64,000 nt of DNA, from assembly GCA_938017795.1 (NCBI GenBank), contig CALIJZ010000030.1:22244-86243 (forward strand), given 5' to 3'. The stretch comes from an uncultured Bacteriovoracaceae bacterium. Its GTDB lineage: Bacteria; Bdellovibrionota; Bacteriovoracia; Bacteriovoracales; Bacteriovoracaceae. Shown one piece after another: positions 35,707 to 45,205 of this stretch (its first letter is position 1; every line of letters begins with the position of its first letter). Made by a program: the position numbers and the translations under genes. The notes below the pieces were generated by a model. It was not told where the DNA came from. It did no database searches and saw only the letters and a program-made list of their open reading frames with translations.

Positions 35707-38406
35707 TTATAGACGCAATTTGGTGTCAATTTTTATTGGCAGTTCAACCTTGATACCGACATTATCAAGCCCTTTTATGAGCTCTCGTGGTCGAATCGTT
35801 CTACCATCGATATTTAAGACCTCAACTTTGATCCCTCGCCCATCTTTAAAATCAACGATTTGCTCTAAATAGTCTTTTTGAACTGTTTCAAAATCGGCTG
35901 TAGATTTCTTAATTTCTCCTATATAAGGTCTGATATCTTTTTGAACGTACGCCTTCTTTTTCTTTACATAAGATTCAACGAACATTTGATCAGTTAATTC
36001 TATATTCTTATCTTCTGAAAAAGGAAGAAAATAGGTAATAGATTCAGTGGCCTCTTGTATAGACTTAACGGATTTATCGATTAACTTACAAGACTCAAAA
36101 AATATTCCAGGTTCTGAATGTTCTGCAAGACTTGCTAAAACTTCATCAGGATTTTCCCAAGGTTCTGGAACTCTCACATCAAAGTGCTCACAAAAGCTGC
36201 TCACCCCTACTGATAAAGCAGGACCAAATGATATAAGTGGTCTTAAATTATAACCTTCAGAAAAAAGAACTTTAATCTGAGCTCTTTTAAATATTCTTTG
36301 CATGATTTTTTGAAGATCAAGATGGCCTATAAAACTAATTGGACCAAGTTTAGAAAACTTAATTCTATATTTGTAACCTAAGAACTGACCTCTTTTTTCT
36401 CTAAAGTCTAAAATATCTTTCTTTAAAACTTCAGGAGCTTTATATTCTTCATCATCAAAGGCCTTGATTTCAGTTAAGTAATCTCTTCGCTCTTCAACCA
36501 TGCCTTTAAGGTCACATGCAATACCGCAGTGGTAACAAACTAATCTTTTTTTATCTATATCAAATTTCTTCTCAAGAGTAGCTAGGTTAGAATCGTGAAC
36601 GATATCTCCTGCTACCTTTCCACAAGGTGGTGACAATCTGTTTTTTGTAGCTTTTAACCATTCTCTTTCTAAGAACTTTGGTTTTAGTCCAACGTCAATA
36701 TGATCCCATGGAAGTTTTCCAGTCATTGGGATAGTTCCAAGAGTATATTCAGGGTTTATCCCCAACTCTTCTACACATTCCATCCATGTATCAAAATTAA
36801 ACGTCTCATCCCACCCATCAAACCTTGCTCCTCGTTTCCAAGCAAGTTCTAAGAGTTCTCCATGCCGTCTATCTCCTCTAGAGATGATTCCTTCAAGAAG
36901 TGAAATTTTAGAAAAATGTTTTCTAAATTTTAATTTATAGTTTTTAGCAAGACCGAAAAGTAGGTTCTGCTTTCTGATTATCTCATCAAGCTTTAACATT
37001 GGTGCCCATTGAAAAGGCGTATGCGGTTTTGGAACAAATGTAGAAGCTGAAATAGTAATGGTAGGGTTAGAAACTCCACACTCACCCCGAGCGACATCTC
37101 TTGCTCGCTTACCTGTCTCCATGATTCCTTGGACGTCTTCATCAGTTTCAGTTGGGAGACCAATCATGAAGTATAATTTCATTTTCGTCCAACCTCTACT
37201 GAACACGTCTCGTGCTGTTTGCATCATATCTTCATCAGAAACGTTTTTATTAATAACATCTCTCATTCTTGCCGTTCCAGCTTCTGGAGCAAATGTTAAT
37301 GATGAGTTTTTTACTTCTGCTAGTTTATCTAAAATTTTTGTATCTAAACCGTAAGCTCTAAGAGAACTAATTCCAAGAGTTGATTTATCTTCTGATAACT
37401 TATCCAGAAGTTCTACTACTAATGGTGTTACAGCTGAGTAATCAGCAGTAGATAAACACGTTAAGGAAGCTTCATCAAAACCACCATTTTTAATCCCATC
37501 CATAACAAGATCAATTACTTGATTAGGTGATCGCTCTCTTACTGGTCTATAAATCATACCAGCTTGACAGAATCTACAACCTTCGGTGCAACCTCTTGCA
37601 AGTTCTACTGAAAAACGATCAAAGATCGCAGTCATATGAGGGATAGGAGATTTTGTTGGAAATGGATAATCTCTTAAACTATCTATGAAAAATCTCGTAA
37701 TTCGATCTGGGATCTTTCCGGCGTATTCTTTCTTAGCACCAGTAACATATTGAAGACCTGATAAATCATCAATAGCAACATCGTAAAACTGAGGAACATA
37801 AATTCCTTCCCAAGTTGCTAGTTCTAATAAAATATCATGTCTTGACCTTTTATTTTTCCTTGCTTCTCCAATAAAACTAGCAAGCATTGCAAAAAGTTTT
37901 TCACCATCACCGATAACAAAAAAATCTATAAATGGTGCAAGTGGTTCAGGATGAGTTGCACAAGGACCACCAGCAATGACAAAAGGATGTTCTTCTTTTC
38001 TATTTTCAGAACGCAAAGGAATATGCGACAAATCAAGCATTGTTAAAATATTTGAATAACTCATTTCGTATTGAAGAGAAAAACCAACAATATCAAATTC
38101 ACTTAATGATCTATAGCTTTCTAAACTAACAAGAGGAAGATTTTTTTCTCTAAGCTTAGCTTCCATATCAATCCATGGAGTAAAGCATCTCTCAGCAAGT
38201 AACCCTGGAACTTTATTGATTTCATCATAAAGGATTTTAAAACCAAGGTGACTCATTCCAATTTCATAAGTATCTGGAAAACATAGTGCTACTTTAGAGT
38301 GACATTTATCCCAATCTTTTTTAATCGAGTTATGTTCATTTCCAATATATCGTGCGGGCTTTGCTACATCTCCTAGAAAGGAGGCATAAGGGTTAATTGT
38401 GCTCAT
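35707..38406 (-). CDS. TIGR03960-type radical SAM protein fused to a DUF2344 domain
   Basis: The 899-residue protein has an N-terminal B12-binding-like region (about 30-200, with PFVIAGGPCATHPEP), a radical SAM core with CTEGCRFCQAG (about 275-285) and SSLRAYGLDTKILDKL, a Cys-containing linker (VCYHCGIACDLKG, about 617-629) and a C-terminal DUF2344/TIGR03936 domain (KLGPISFIGHLDLQKIMQRI). In many bacteria these two parts are separate or fused; the reaction is unknown. It is divergent from a LysR gene across an interval with two adjacent inverted repeats. Its ATG follows AAAGGA. Confidence 0.88.
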   Translation of the reverse strand: MSTINPYASFLGDVAKPARYIGNEHNSIKKDWDKCHSKVALCFPDTYEIGMSHLGFKILYDEINKVPGLLAERCFTPWIDMEAKLREKNLPLVSLESYRSLSEFDIVGFSLQYEMSYSNILTMLDLSHIPLRSENRKEEHPFVIAGGPCATHPEPLAPFIDFFVIGDGEKLFAMLASFIGEARKNKRSRHDILLELATWEGIYVPQFYDVAIDDLSGLQYVTGAKKEYAGKIPDRITRFFIDSLRDYPFPTKSPIPHMTAIFDRFSVELARGCTEGCRFCQAGMIYRPVRERSPNQVIDLVMDGIKNGGFDEASLTCLSTADYSAVTPLVVELLDKLSEDKSTLGISSLRAYGLDTKILDKLAEVKNSSLTFAPEAGTARMRDVINKNVSDEDMMQTARDVFSRGWTKMKLYFMIGLPTETDEDVQGIMETGKRARDVARGECGVSNPTITISASTFVPKPHTPFQWAPMLKLDEIIRKQNLLFGLAKNYKLKFRKHFSKISLLEGIISRGDRRHGELLELAWKRGARFDGWDETFNFDTWMECVEELGINPEYTLGTIPMTGKLPWDHIDVGLKPKFLEREWLKATKNRLSPPCGKVAGDIVHDSNLATLEKKFDIDKKRLVCYHCGIACDLKGMVEERRDYLTEIKAFDDEEYKAPEVLKKDILDFREKRGQFLGYKYRIKFSKLGPISFIGHLDLQKIMQRIFKRAQIKVLFSEGYNLRPLISFGPALSVGVSSFCEHFDVRVPEPWENPDEVLASLAEHSEPGIFFESCKLIDKSVKSIQEATESITYFLPFSEDKNIELTDQMFVESYVKKKKAYVQKDIRPYIGEIKKSTADFETVQKDYLEQIVDFKDGRGIKVEVLNIDGRTIRPRELIKGLDNVGIKVELPIKIDTKLRL

Positions 38407-38422
38407 TTAAATGTCCTTTATT

Positions 38423-38453
38423 CCAAACGTGTTTGGGAGGGGTTCAAACCCTC
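38423..38453. promoter_or_regulatory. Two adjacent inverted repeats between the radical SAM and LysR genes
   Basis: CCAAAC GT GTTTGG (38423-38436) and GAGGG GTTCAAA CCCTC (38437-38453) lie end to end about 17 to 47 bases upstream of the radical SAM ATG. They could be operators or, in the minus-strand RNA, two stem-loops before the ribosome-binding site. Confidence 0.4.
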
Positions 38454-38585
38454 AATTATTTACAATGAATGAATCTAACAAAGAAATTGCCTGAGAGCAA
38501 AATATTTGACCTTAAGATCATTTAGTCCTAAATCTATTCCAGATAACATTGAATATTGTTAGTGTTATTCCAAAAAGGAATATTC

Positions 38586-39413
38586 TTGGATTTTTTAAAA
38601 AAAGAGCTCGATTATTTTTTTACTGCGGCCATTGAGAAAAGTTTAACAAAAGCAGCTGATAAACTAGATGTAGGTCAACCTCATTTAAGTAAGGTTATTT
38701 CAAAATTAGAGAAACAATATGATGAAAAGCTTTTTTATAGGTCAAAACAAGGAGTTAAATTAACTCCGGAAGGCAATATCTTATTTGCGAAGATTCAAAA
38801 GATTAAGCATGCTTTACTAGATAATGATTATGATGATTTAAGTGATGAATATAGAGGAAATTATTCTATTTCGCTTCATCCAGTTATTGCTCACTATACG
38901 CTTCCAAAGTTTCTAGGGAAAATCTTGTCTGAAAATCCAAAGCTCAATCTTAAGATTTCCTTTCAGCCGTCCAGGGAAGTCGTAAGAAAAGTAGTGGAAG
39001 GAGAACTAGATATCGGGATAGTCATTAACTCCGGTGATCATCCAGATTTAGTTATCAAAAAGATAGCAAAAGAGAAGTGCTATCTCTTTACGAAAAATAA
39101 AAAACAAACTGATATCTTATTTTATAACCCCGAAATGATTCATATTATTTCCAATTTAAAAAAAATAAAAAAACTCTCACATGTCAAAAAGATAGTCCCT
39201 ATTTCTAATTATCACTTAATTGCAGAATTAGTTAGCGATAATAATGGTCTAGGACTTTTGCCTGAATATTTAGCTAAAGATGTTGGTCTTAATATATTTT
39301 ATCAAAAATCTTTTTTAGAAGCAGATGTTTCACTAATTTATAGATACGAATTACAAAACAATAAAACTTTTAAAAGTTTAGTTTCAGAGATAATAAACAA
39401 AGTACGTATCTGA
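38586..39413 (+). CDS. LysR-family transcriptional regulator
   Basis: The product has an N-terminal winged helix-turn-helix (DYFFTAAIEKSLTKAADKLD, GQPHLSKVISKLEKQYDEKL, FYRSKQGVKLTPEG) and a periplasmic-binding-like effector domain with GELDIGIV and LVSDNNGLGLLPEYL. The start is taken as TTG 38586 (275 residues), because AAGGAA lies five bases upstream; a TTG at 38556 would add ten residues without a ribosome-binding site. The effector domain is slightly short for the family. A one-base overlap (TGATG) couples it to the EamA transporter gene, a likely target. Confidence 0.88.
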   Translation: MDFLKKELDYFFTAAIEKSLTKAADKLDVGQPHLSKVISKLEKQYDEKLFYRSKQGVKLTPEGNILFAKIQKIKHALLDNDYDDLSDEYRGNYSISLHPVIAHYTLPKFLGKILSENPKLNLKISFQPSREVVRKVVEGELDIGIVINSGDHPDLVIKKIAKEKCYLFTKNKKQTDILFYNPEMIHIISNLKKIKKLSHVKKIVPISNYHLIAELVSDNNGLGLLPEYLAKDVGLNIFYQKSFLEADVSLIYRYELQNNKTFKSLVSEIINKVRI

Positions 39414-40276
39414 TGTATATAGCCTTAATGATCCTTGCAACATTTATCTGGGGACTAGGCTTTGTTGGAACTAGATGGACTTTTGAAGTGTATGATCCTT
39501 ATTGGTCTCATGCCTGGAGGTATGTGATCGCTGGGTTGATAGTCTCACCTTATGTCTATTTAAAGAGAAAGGAGATTCTTTGGGTTCCCGCTCTTTCAAT
39601 ATCAGTACTGCTTTTTGCAGGCATGCTGCTTCAAACTATAGGGATTAAATATACCACTTTAGCAAAAAGTGGATTCTTAACAACCTTTTATGCAATCTTT
39701 ACTCCTTTGTTTTTAGGGGTTTTATATAAACGAACATTTTCCTTAAAATATTGGTCATTAGTTGCTCTTTCTATGTTTGGAATGGGGCTTTTATGTGAGT
39801 TGCAAATTGAAAACTTTAATTATGGAGATGTCTTTATTCTTATGAGTGCAGTCTTGTTCTCTCTACATATTATTATCATTGAAAAATATGCTAATGATTT
39901 TTCTCCCTTAGTTTTAAACGGAGTGCAGTCTTTAATAATGGGAGTGCTTGGGGTTATGACAGCACTTATTTTCTCTGGGACTAGTTCGCCTATCTATTTT
40001 ATTCCAGGTTCAGATAAGTTTAATTCCCAGGTTTTTCTAGGGTTTGTTATCTTGAGTATCTTTTCGGCCTTAGTTGCTTTTAGTATTCAAATATTTGTTC
40101 AAAAACATATTAAAGCACATATTATTGGTGTTGTGTTTTTGATGGAAGCTATTTTTGCTGCTGGGCTTGGTTATTTATTTTTTAATGAAAATCTAAGTAG
40201 TATTCAAGTCGCAGGGGCTCTATTAATTTGTATTGCACTCATAATGCTCAATCACCTTAGTGATGAAATAAGTTAA
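39413..40276 (+). CDS. EamA-family (DMT) membrane transporter
   Basis: The 287-residue protein has ten membrane helices in two EamA repeats (the first opening MYIALMILATFIWGLGFVGT, the second containing LGFVILSIFSALVAFSIQIF), typical of drug/metabolite exporters. It is translationally coupled to the LysR regulator before it. The substrate is not shown by the sequence; amino-acid or metabolite export would be usual for a LysR-EamA pair. Confidence 0.9.
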   Translation: MYIALMILATFIWGLGFVGTRWTFEVYDPYWSHAWRYVIAGLIVSPYVYLKRKEILWVPALSISVLLFAGMLLQTIGIKYTTLAKSGFLTTFYAIFTPLFLGVLYKRTFSLKYWSLVALSMFGMGLLCELQIENFNYGDVFILMSAVLFSLHIIIIEKYANDFSPLVLNGVQSLIMGVLGVMTALIFSGTSSPIYFIPGSDKFNSQVFLGFVILSIFSALVAFSIQIFVQKHIKAHIIGVVFLMEAIFAAGLGYLFFNENLSSIQVAGALLICIALIMLNHLSDEIS

Positions 40277-40308
40277 CATATAGCAGAATTTCGTATTAAA
40301 TGTAGTAC

Positions 40309-41205
40309 ATGAAAAAAATCTTAACCTTAATAATCATTTGTTCTAATATTACTTACGCAAAAGAAATTTCTATAAGCTTCGATGATGCTCCGATGAGAAG
40401 TATGGCCTTTTACTCAGGAGGCCAAAGAACTATTCAACTAATTAAAACACTTAAAGAAAAAAACGTAGATGAAGTGATTTTTTATGTAAACCCTGGAAAA
40501 ATAAAAAAGCCAGAAGACCTGAAAAGACTGCAACTTTATCATAAAGCTGGTCACCTAATTGGAAATCATACTTTCAATCATTTATCTGCTAGTAAATCTT
40601 CTACCAAAGACTTCATTGACAGTGTAATTAAAACAGATCAATTCCTAAAAAAGAATAAACTATTAAGTCCTTATTTTCGTTATCCATATTTGAAACGAGG
40701 AGAAACAATTCAAAAAATTAGAAAACTAAAAAAAAGCATTTCTAAACTTGGCTATATTGATGGTTATGTAACAATAGATAATTATGATTGGTATATGAAT
40801 CACTTATTCCAAAAATCATTAAAAAAAGGAATCAAGCTAAACCTTAATAACCTCAAAAGATTTTACGTTGAAAGCTTAATGAAAAGTGTCACTTTTTATG
40901 ATGAACTTGCTCAAAAGGTTCTTAAAAGATCTCCTCGTCACGTATTGCTTCTTCATGAAAATGATATATCTACTTTATTCATAGGAGATTTAATAGATGA
41001 GCTAAGGACTAAAGGCTGGAAGATCATAGCTCCGGGAGTCTCATATGAAGATCCTGATCTAAGCATGTATCCAGATGTATTCAAACATGGACAAGGACGA
41101 GTTGTTTCAAAGGCATTAGAGCTTGGTTACCCAGGGAGAATATCCTCTGGATATGAAAACGAGAAAGTTTTAGATTCGCTTTACTCAAAGTATGAAATAG
41201 AATAA
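40309..41205 (+). CDS. Secreted NodB-type polysaccharide deacetylase
   Basis: The 298-residue protein has a signal peptide (MKKILTLIIICSNITYAKE) and the carbohydrate esterase 4 motifs: ISFDDAP (22-28, catalytic Asp pair), HTFNH (87-91, metal His pair) and FRYPYLKRG (RxxPY). A C-terminal LLHEND segment supplies the late conserved His. Such enzymes remove acetyl groups from N-acetylglucosamine in peptidoglycan or chitin-like polymers in the periplasm. In predatory bacteria prey peptidoglycan deacetylation is known, but this link is inference. Confidence 0.85.
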   Translation: MKKILTLIIICSNITYAKEISISFDDAPMRSMAFYSGGQRTIQLIKTLKEKNVDEVIFYVNPGKIKKPEDLKRLQLYHKAGHLIGNHTFNHLSASKSSTKDFIDSVIKTDQFLKKNKLLSPYFRYPYLKRGETIQKIRKLKKSISKLGYIDGYVTIDNYDWYMNHLFQKSLKKGIKLNLNNLKRFYVESLMKSVTFYDELAQKVLKRSPRHVLLLHENDISTLFIGDLIDELRTKGWKIIAPGVSYEDPDLSMYPDVFKHGQGRVVSKALELGYPGRISSGYENEKVLDSLYSKYEIE

Positions 41206-41254
41206 ATAGAAATAAAAATAAATGCTTTTGTAATCTCTACTTTTCGCTTTCTTT

Positions 41255-42544
41255 ATGAGATATTTAGTTCCTATGACTCAAATTTCAAAATCACCCTATA
41301 AAGGCTGCAGGGATCTATTTCCTAAAGCAAAAAGAGAACAAGATTACCTATTCTCTAAAATGAAAGAAATCGCATCCTTATATGCCTATGAACCTTATGA
41401 TGGGCCCATGCTAGAGCTTGTTGATTTATATATGGCAAAATCTGGTGAAGAACTTATTAATGATCAGATTTACTCGTTTAAAGATAGAGGGGATCGATTT
41501 GTTGCAATTAGACCGGAGATGACTCCAACAGTTGCTAGAATGATTGCTCAAGTTCATAGAGAAACACCAAAGCCCATGAGATGGTATTCCATTCCAAATC
41601 TTATGCGCTATGAGCGTCCTCAAAAAGGAAGACTTAGAGAGCATTGGCAATTTAATTGCGATATCTTTGGAGGTCCTGAAGTATTAAGTGAAATTGAAGT
41701 TTTAGAAGTTATTAAAGATCTACTTCAACACTTTGGAGCAAACGACTCTCATTTTTCAATTCTTATCAATGATAGGGCCATTGTTAACGAGCTCTTTAGT
41801 AATGTTTTAAAAGTTGATGAGCAAACATCTTACAAACTATATAAAATCATTGATAAATCTAAGAAACTTCCAAGTGAAAAATTAGAAGTATTAATGGATG
41901 AAGTCTTATCAGCAGATCAAAAAGAAAATCTTAAAAAATATTTGGCTTTTGATAATTTCCAAGACGTTTTTAGTTTTCTAGATATAGAGAGTCCTCTAAG
42001 AGAGTTAGTTGAAAAAGTTAAAGAGACAGATCTATTTAAATATTTAAAATATGATCCTAGTATTGTTCGGGGTCTTGATTATTATACAGGAATTGTTTTT
42101 GAAGTTTTTGATCTTCATCCAGATAATAGAAGGGCCATTTGTGGTGGAGGCAGTTATGCTAACCTACTTCAAATCTTTAAAGAATCTCCATTACCTGGAG
42201 TTGGATTTGGTTTAGGCGATGTAACATTAAAAGACTTTCTTGTAACTCATGAGCTAATGCCAGATTTTACTCAACCTGATGATGCTATTTTAGTAACTTT
42301 TCAAAGTGATGAGCATGAAGCTAGGGCGATGCAAATCTCACGTGAGTTTAGAAAATCGGGTTTTGGAGTTGAGAGTAATTTAAAAGCAATCAAAGTATCA
42401 AAAGCTTTTCAATTAGCTGAGAAGAAAAATTATTCTTATTTGGTTTTAATTGAAGGTGATGAAATAGTTTTTAAAGATCTTGTTAATAAAAAAGAAATTA
42501 AATCTTCATCTATAAGTGATGAGATTTGGGATATGTTAAGTTAG
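41255..42544 (+). CDS. hisS: Histidyl-tRNA synthetase
   Basis: HisRS charges tRNA-His. The 429-residue protein has the class II motifs: IRPEMTPTVAR, motif 2 RYERPQKGRLREHWQFNCDI, the HisRS-specific GLDYYTGIVFEVF (HisA) and GGGSYANLLQIF, then motif 3 GVGFGLGDVTL, followed by an anticodon-binding domain. There is no clear Shine-Dalgarno; ATG 41255 or ATG 41273 may be used. It is followed directly by valS. Confidence 0.96.
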   Translation: MRYLVPMTQISKSPYKGCRDLFPKAKREQDYLFSKMKEIASLYAYEPYDGPMLELVDLYMAKSGEELINDQIYSFKDRGDRFVAIRPEMTPTVARMIAQVHRETPKPMRWYSIPNLMRYERPQKGRLREHWQFNCDIFGGPEVLSEIEVLEVIKDLLQHFGANDSHFSILINDRAIVNELFSNVLKVDEQTSYKLYKIIDKSKKLPSEKLEVLMDEVLSADQKENLKKYLAFDNFQDVFSFLDIESPLRELVEKVKETDLFKYLKYDPSIVRGLDYYTGIVFEVFDLHPDNRRAICGGGSYANLLQIFKESPLPGVGFGLGDVTLKDFLVTHELMPDFTQPDDAILVTFQSDEHEARAMQISREFRKSGFGVESNLKAIKVSKAFQLAEKKNYSYLVLIEGDEIVFKDLVNKKEIKSSSISDEIWDMLS

Positions 42545-42552
42545 AGGTAGAG

Positions 42553-45204
42553 ATGGAAACGAATATCGAAAAAAATTATGAACCTAAGAATATAGAAAAG
42601 AAATGGTATCAGACATGGATTGATAAAAAATCCTTTGCTCCCAATATGAAGGCCCAAGAGGCCTTTTCGATTATTATGCCTCCTCCCAATGTGACTGGTA
42701 AACTTCATATGGGGCATGCTCTAGATAATACCTGCCAAGATATCTTAATCAGACATAAACGTATGATGGGCTTTTGTACTCTTTGGGTTCCAGGAACAGA
42801 TCATGCCGGGATTGCAACTCAAGCTAAAGTTGAAAAGAAAATTTACCAAGAAGAAAAAAAGACAAAGCACGACCTTGGTAGAGAAGAGTTCTTAAAAAGA
42901 ATCTGGGACTGGAAAGAACTATATGGAACTGAGATTACAAATCAACTCAAAACTCTTGGTGCAAGTTGTGATTGGGATTATGAATGCTTTACAATGGATG
43001 AAACTCCCAACAAAGCTGTCAGAAAAGTTTTTACTCAATTATATAATGAAGGTTTAATCTATAAAGATAAGCGAATAATTAATTGGGATACTGTTTTACA
43101 ATCAGCGATTTCAGATGCTGAAGTTGAATATAAAGAAATCAATGGAAAGTTTTATCATATTCACTACAAAGTAGAAGGAAGTGATGAGGTTTTAGAAATT
43201 GCGACAACAAGACCAGAGACTCTCTTTGGTGACAGCGCAGTTGCCGTTAATCCAAAAGATCCTAGGTTTAAAAAATTGATTGGTAAAAAAGCTATCATTC
43301 CAATTTGTGAGAGAGTTGTTCCAATTATCGGGGACGCTCATGTAGACATGGAAGTTGGAACAGGTTGCTTAAAAGTTACACCTGGTCACGATTTCAATGA
43401 CTTTGAAATTGGAAAACGACATAATTTAGAAGTTATCAATATTTTAAATACTGATGGAACTCTTAATGAAAATGCAAAAGCAGTTGAGGGTTTAAATTGT
43501 AATGAAGGAAGAAAAAAGACAATTGCTCTTCTGGAAGAACTAGAAATTTTAGTTGATACAAAAAAGCATAAGCATCAAGTTGCTCATGGTGAAAGATCTG
43601 ATTCAATTGTAGAGCCGATGGTTAGTACTCAATGGTTTTTAAATGTTCAAGATATGGCAAAGCAATCTCTTCAGTCTGTTAAAAAAGGTAAGATGAACTT
43701 TGTTCCTAAACAATGGGAAAATACTTTTTTCAGTTGGATGAATGAACCTCGAGATTGGTGTTTATCAAGACAGCTTTGGTGGGGTCATAGAATTCCGGTT
43801 TATACATGTCACGCTTGTGAACATGAATTCTCTTTTGAAAGTGAGCCTAGTGAATGTCCAAAGTGCCAGTCTCATAAAATAGAGCAGGATCCAGATGTAT
43901 TAGATACTTGGTTTAGCTCCGGGTTATGGCCTCTAAGTACTCTAGGTTGGCCTAATGAAGCAGAGATGGAGAAGAAGAAGTTTACAACTTTTTACCCAAA
44001 CTCAATGCTTGTAACTGGTTATGATATTATCTTCTTTTGGGTAGCTAGGATGTCTATGATGAGTTTAAAGCTTATGAAGACTGTTCCGTTTAAAGATGTT
44101 TATCTTCATGGACTTGTTAGAGATAAAGAGGGTCGAAAGATGAGTAAGTCTTTAGGTAATGGAGTTGATCCAATAGAGACAATAGAAAAATATGGTTGTG
44201 ATGCTATGAGATTTACTCTAGCTAATGGATGCGGCCACAATAGAGGGTTTAATCTTGATCCTCAACAAATTGAAAGTTCACGAAACTTTATGAATAAAAT
44301 CTGGAATGCTTTCAGGTTTATATCACCATTTATAAAAAGAAAAGTAGGAAATTATAAAGTTGATTTAAAAAATATTGATACTCCGACCAAGTGGATTTTA
44401 ACTGAACTAAATCATACGTCAGAGAAAATGAATAAACACCTAGAAGACTATCGTTTTGATGAAGCAGCTTCTACCATCTATTCATTTGTTTATGATAAAT
44501 TTTGTTCTTGGTATCTGGAACTATCTAAGCCTATTTTATACGGAGAAGATCAAGATGCAATTAAAAAGAGGGCAAAGATTTTACGGTTTTTATTTGAAGA
44601 ACTCTTAAAACTTCTTCATCCAATCTCTCCTTTTATCACAGAAGAGATTTGGTCTTATTTTGATGAGGAAAATCTTATCATTGCTCAAAAATATCCTGTG
44701 AGAAATGAATCTTTAGTTTTTAGTGATGATCATGAACAAATGAGTCACTTTATTGAAGTCATTACTCAAATTAGAAATTTAAGATCTGCTATAGGTTTAA
44801 AGCCTAAAGAAAAGATTGAAGTTCAATTTTATACAGACCATAAAAAAACTTCTACTTTTTTATATGAAAATAGACATTACCTTGAAAGTCTTGCTCAAGT
44901 ATCTAAAGGAGTTGTGTATTCAAAGTCTGATGAAAGGCCTAAGAAATCCACGATGGCGACTACATCTATCGTTGAAACATTTATTCCTCTTGAAGGATTG
45001 ATTGATATTGAAGCCGAAATTACAAGAATAGAGAAGCAAATCTCAAAGGTTAAGAAGGATTATGAGAAAATTCAAAATAAATTAAAAAATCCTAAATTTG
45101 CTGATAATGCTCCAGATGAGGTTGTTGAAGAAGTGAAGTTAAAAGGCAAGAATTTAAAAATTAAAATTGATGCCCTTGAAAAAAATATTGCTTCAATGAA
45201 TTAG
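42553..45204 (+). CDS. valS: Valyl-tRNA synthetase
   Basis: ValRS charges tRNA-Val and edits Thr. The protein has the class I motifs PPPNVTGKLHMGHAL (HIGH type) and RKMSKSLGNG (KMSKS), an editing domain (TTRPETLFGDSAVAVNP), and a C-terminal coiled coil from about DIEAEITRIEKQISKVK. The frame opens at TTG 42526 inside hisS, but ATG 42553 with GAGG upstream gives 883 residues, the normal size. It ends one base before the convergent transglycosylase-like gene. Confidence 0.96.
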   Translation: METNIEKNYEPKNIEKKWYQTWIDKKSFAPNMKAQEAFSIIMPPPNVTGKLHMGHALDNTCQDILIRHKRMMGFCTLWVPGTDHAGIATQAKVEKKIYQEEKKTKHDLGREEFLKRIWDWKELYGTEITNQLKTLGASCDWDYECFTMDETPNKAVRKVFTQLYNEGLIYKDKRIINWDTVLQSAISDAEVEYKEINGKFYHIHYKVEGSDEVLEIATTRPETLFGDSAVAVNPKDPRFKKLIGKKAIIPICERVVPIIGDAHVDMEVGTGCLKVTPGHDFNDFEIGKRHNLEVINILNTDGTLNENAKAVEGLNCNEGRKKTIALLEELEILVDTKKHKHQVAHGERSDSIVEPMVSTQWFLNVQDMAKQSLQSVKKGKMNFVPKQWENTFFSWMNEPRDWCLSRQLWWGHRIPVYTCHACEHEFSFESEPSECPKCQSHKIEQDPDVLDTWFSSGLWPLSTLGWPNEAEMEKKKFTTFYPNSMLVTGYDIIFFWVARMSMMSLKLMKTVPFKDVYLHGLVRDKEGRKMSKSLGNGVDPIETIEKYGCDAMRFTLANGCGHNRGFNLDPQQIESSRNFMNKIWNAFRFISPFIKRKVGNYKVDLKNIDTPTKWILTELNHTSEKMNKHLEDYRFDEAASTIYSFVYDKFCSWYLELSKPILYGEDQDAIKKRAKILRFLFEELLKLLHPISPFITEEIWSYFDEENLIIAQKYPVRNESLVFSDDHEQMSHFIEVITQIRNLRSAIGLKPKEKIEVQFYTDHKKTSTFLYENRHYLESLAQVSKGVVYSKSDERPKKSTMATTSIVETFIPLEGLIDIEAEITRIEKQISKVKKDYEKIQNKLKNPKFADNAPDEVVEEVKLKGKNLKIKIDALEKNIASMN

Positions 45205-45205
45205 A

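Noticed and set aside
38437..38453. GGTTCAAACCC resembling a tRNA T-arm
   Set aside because: No D-arm, anticodon arm or acceptor stem flanks it; the arms are better explained as one of two adjacent inverted repeats.
42526..42552. TTG start for valS inside hisS
   Set aside because: The nine added codons overlap hisS; the ATG at 42553 has GAGG in place and gives the usual start.
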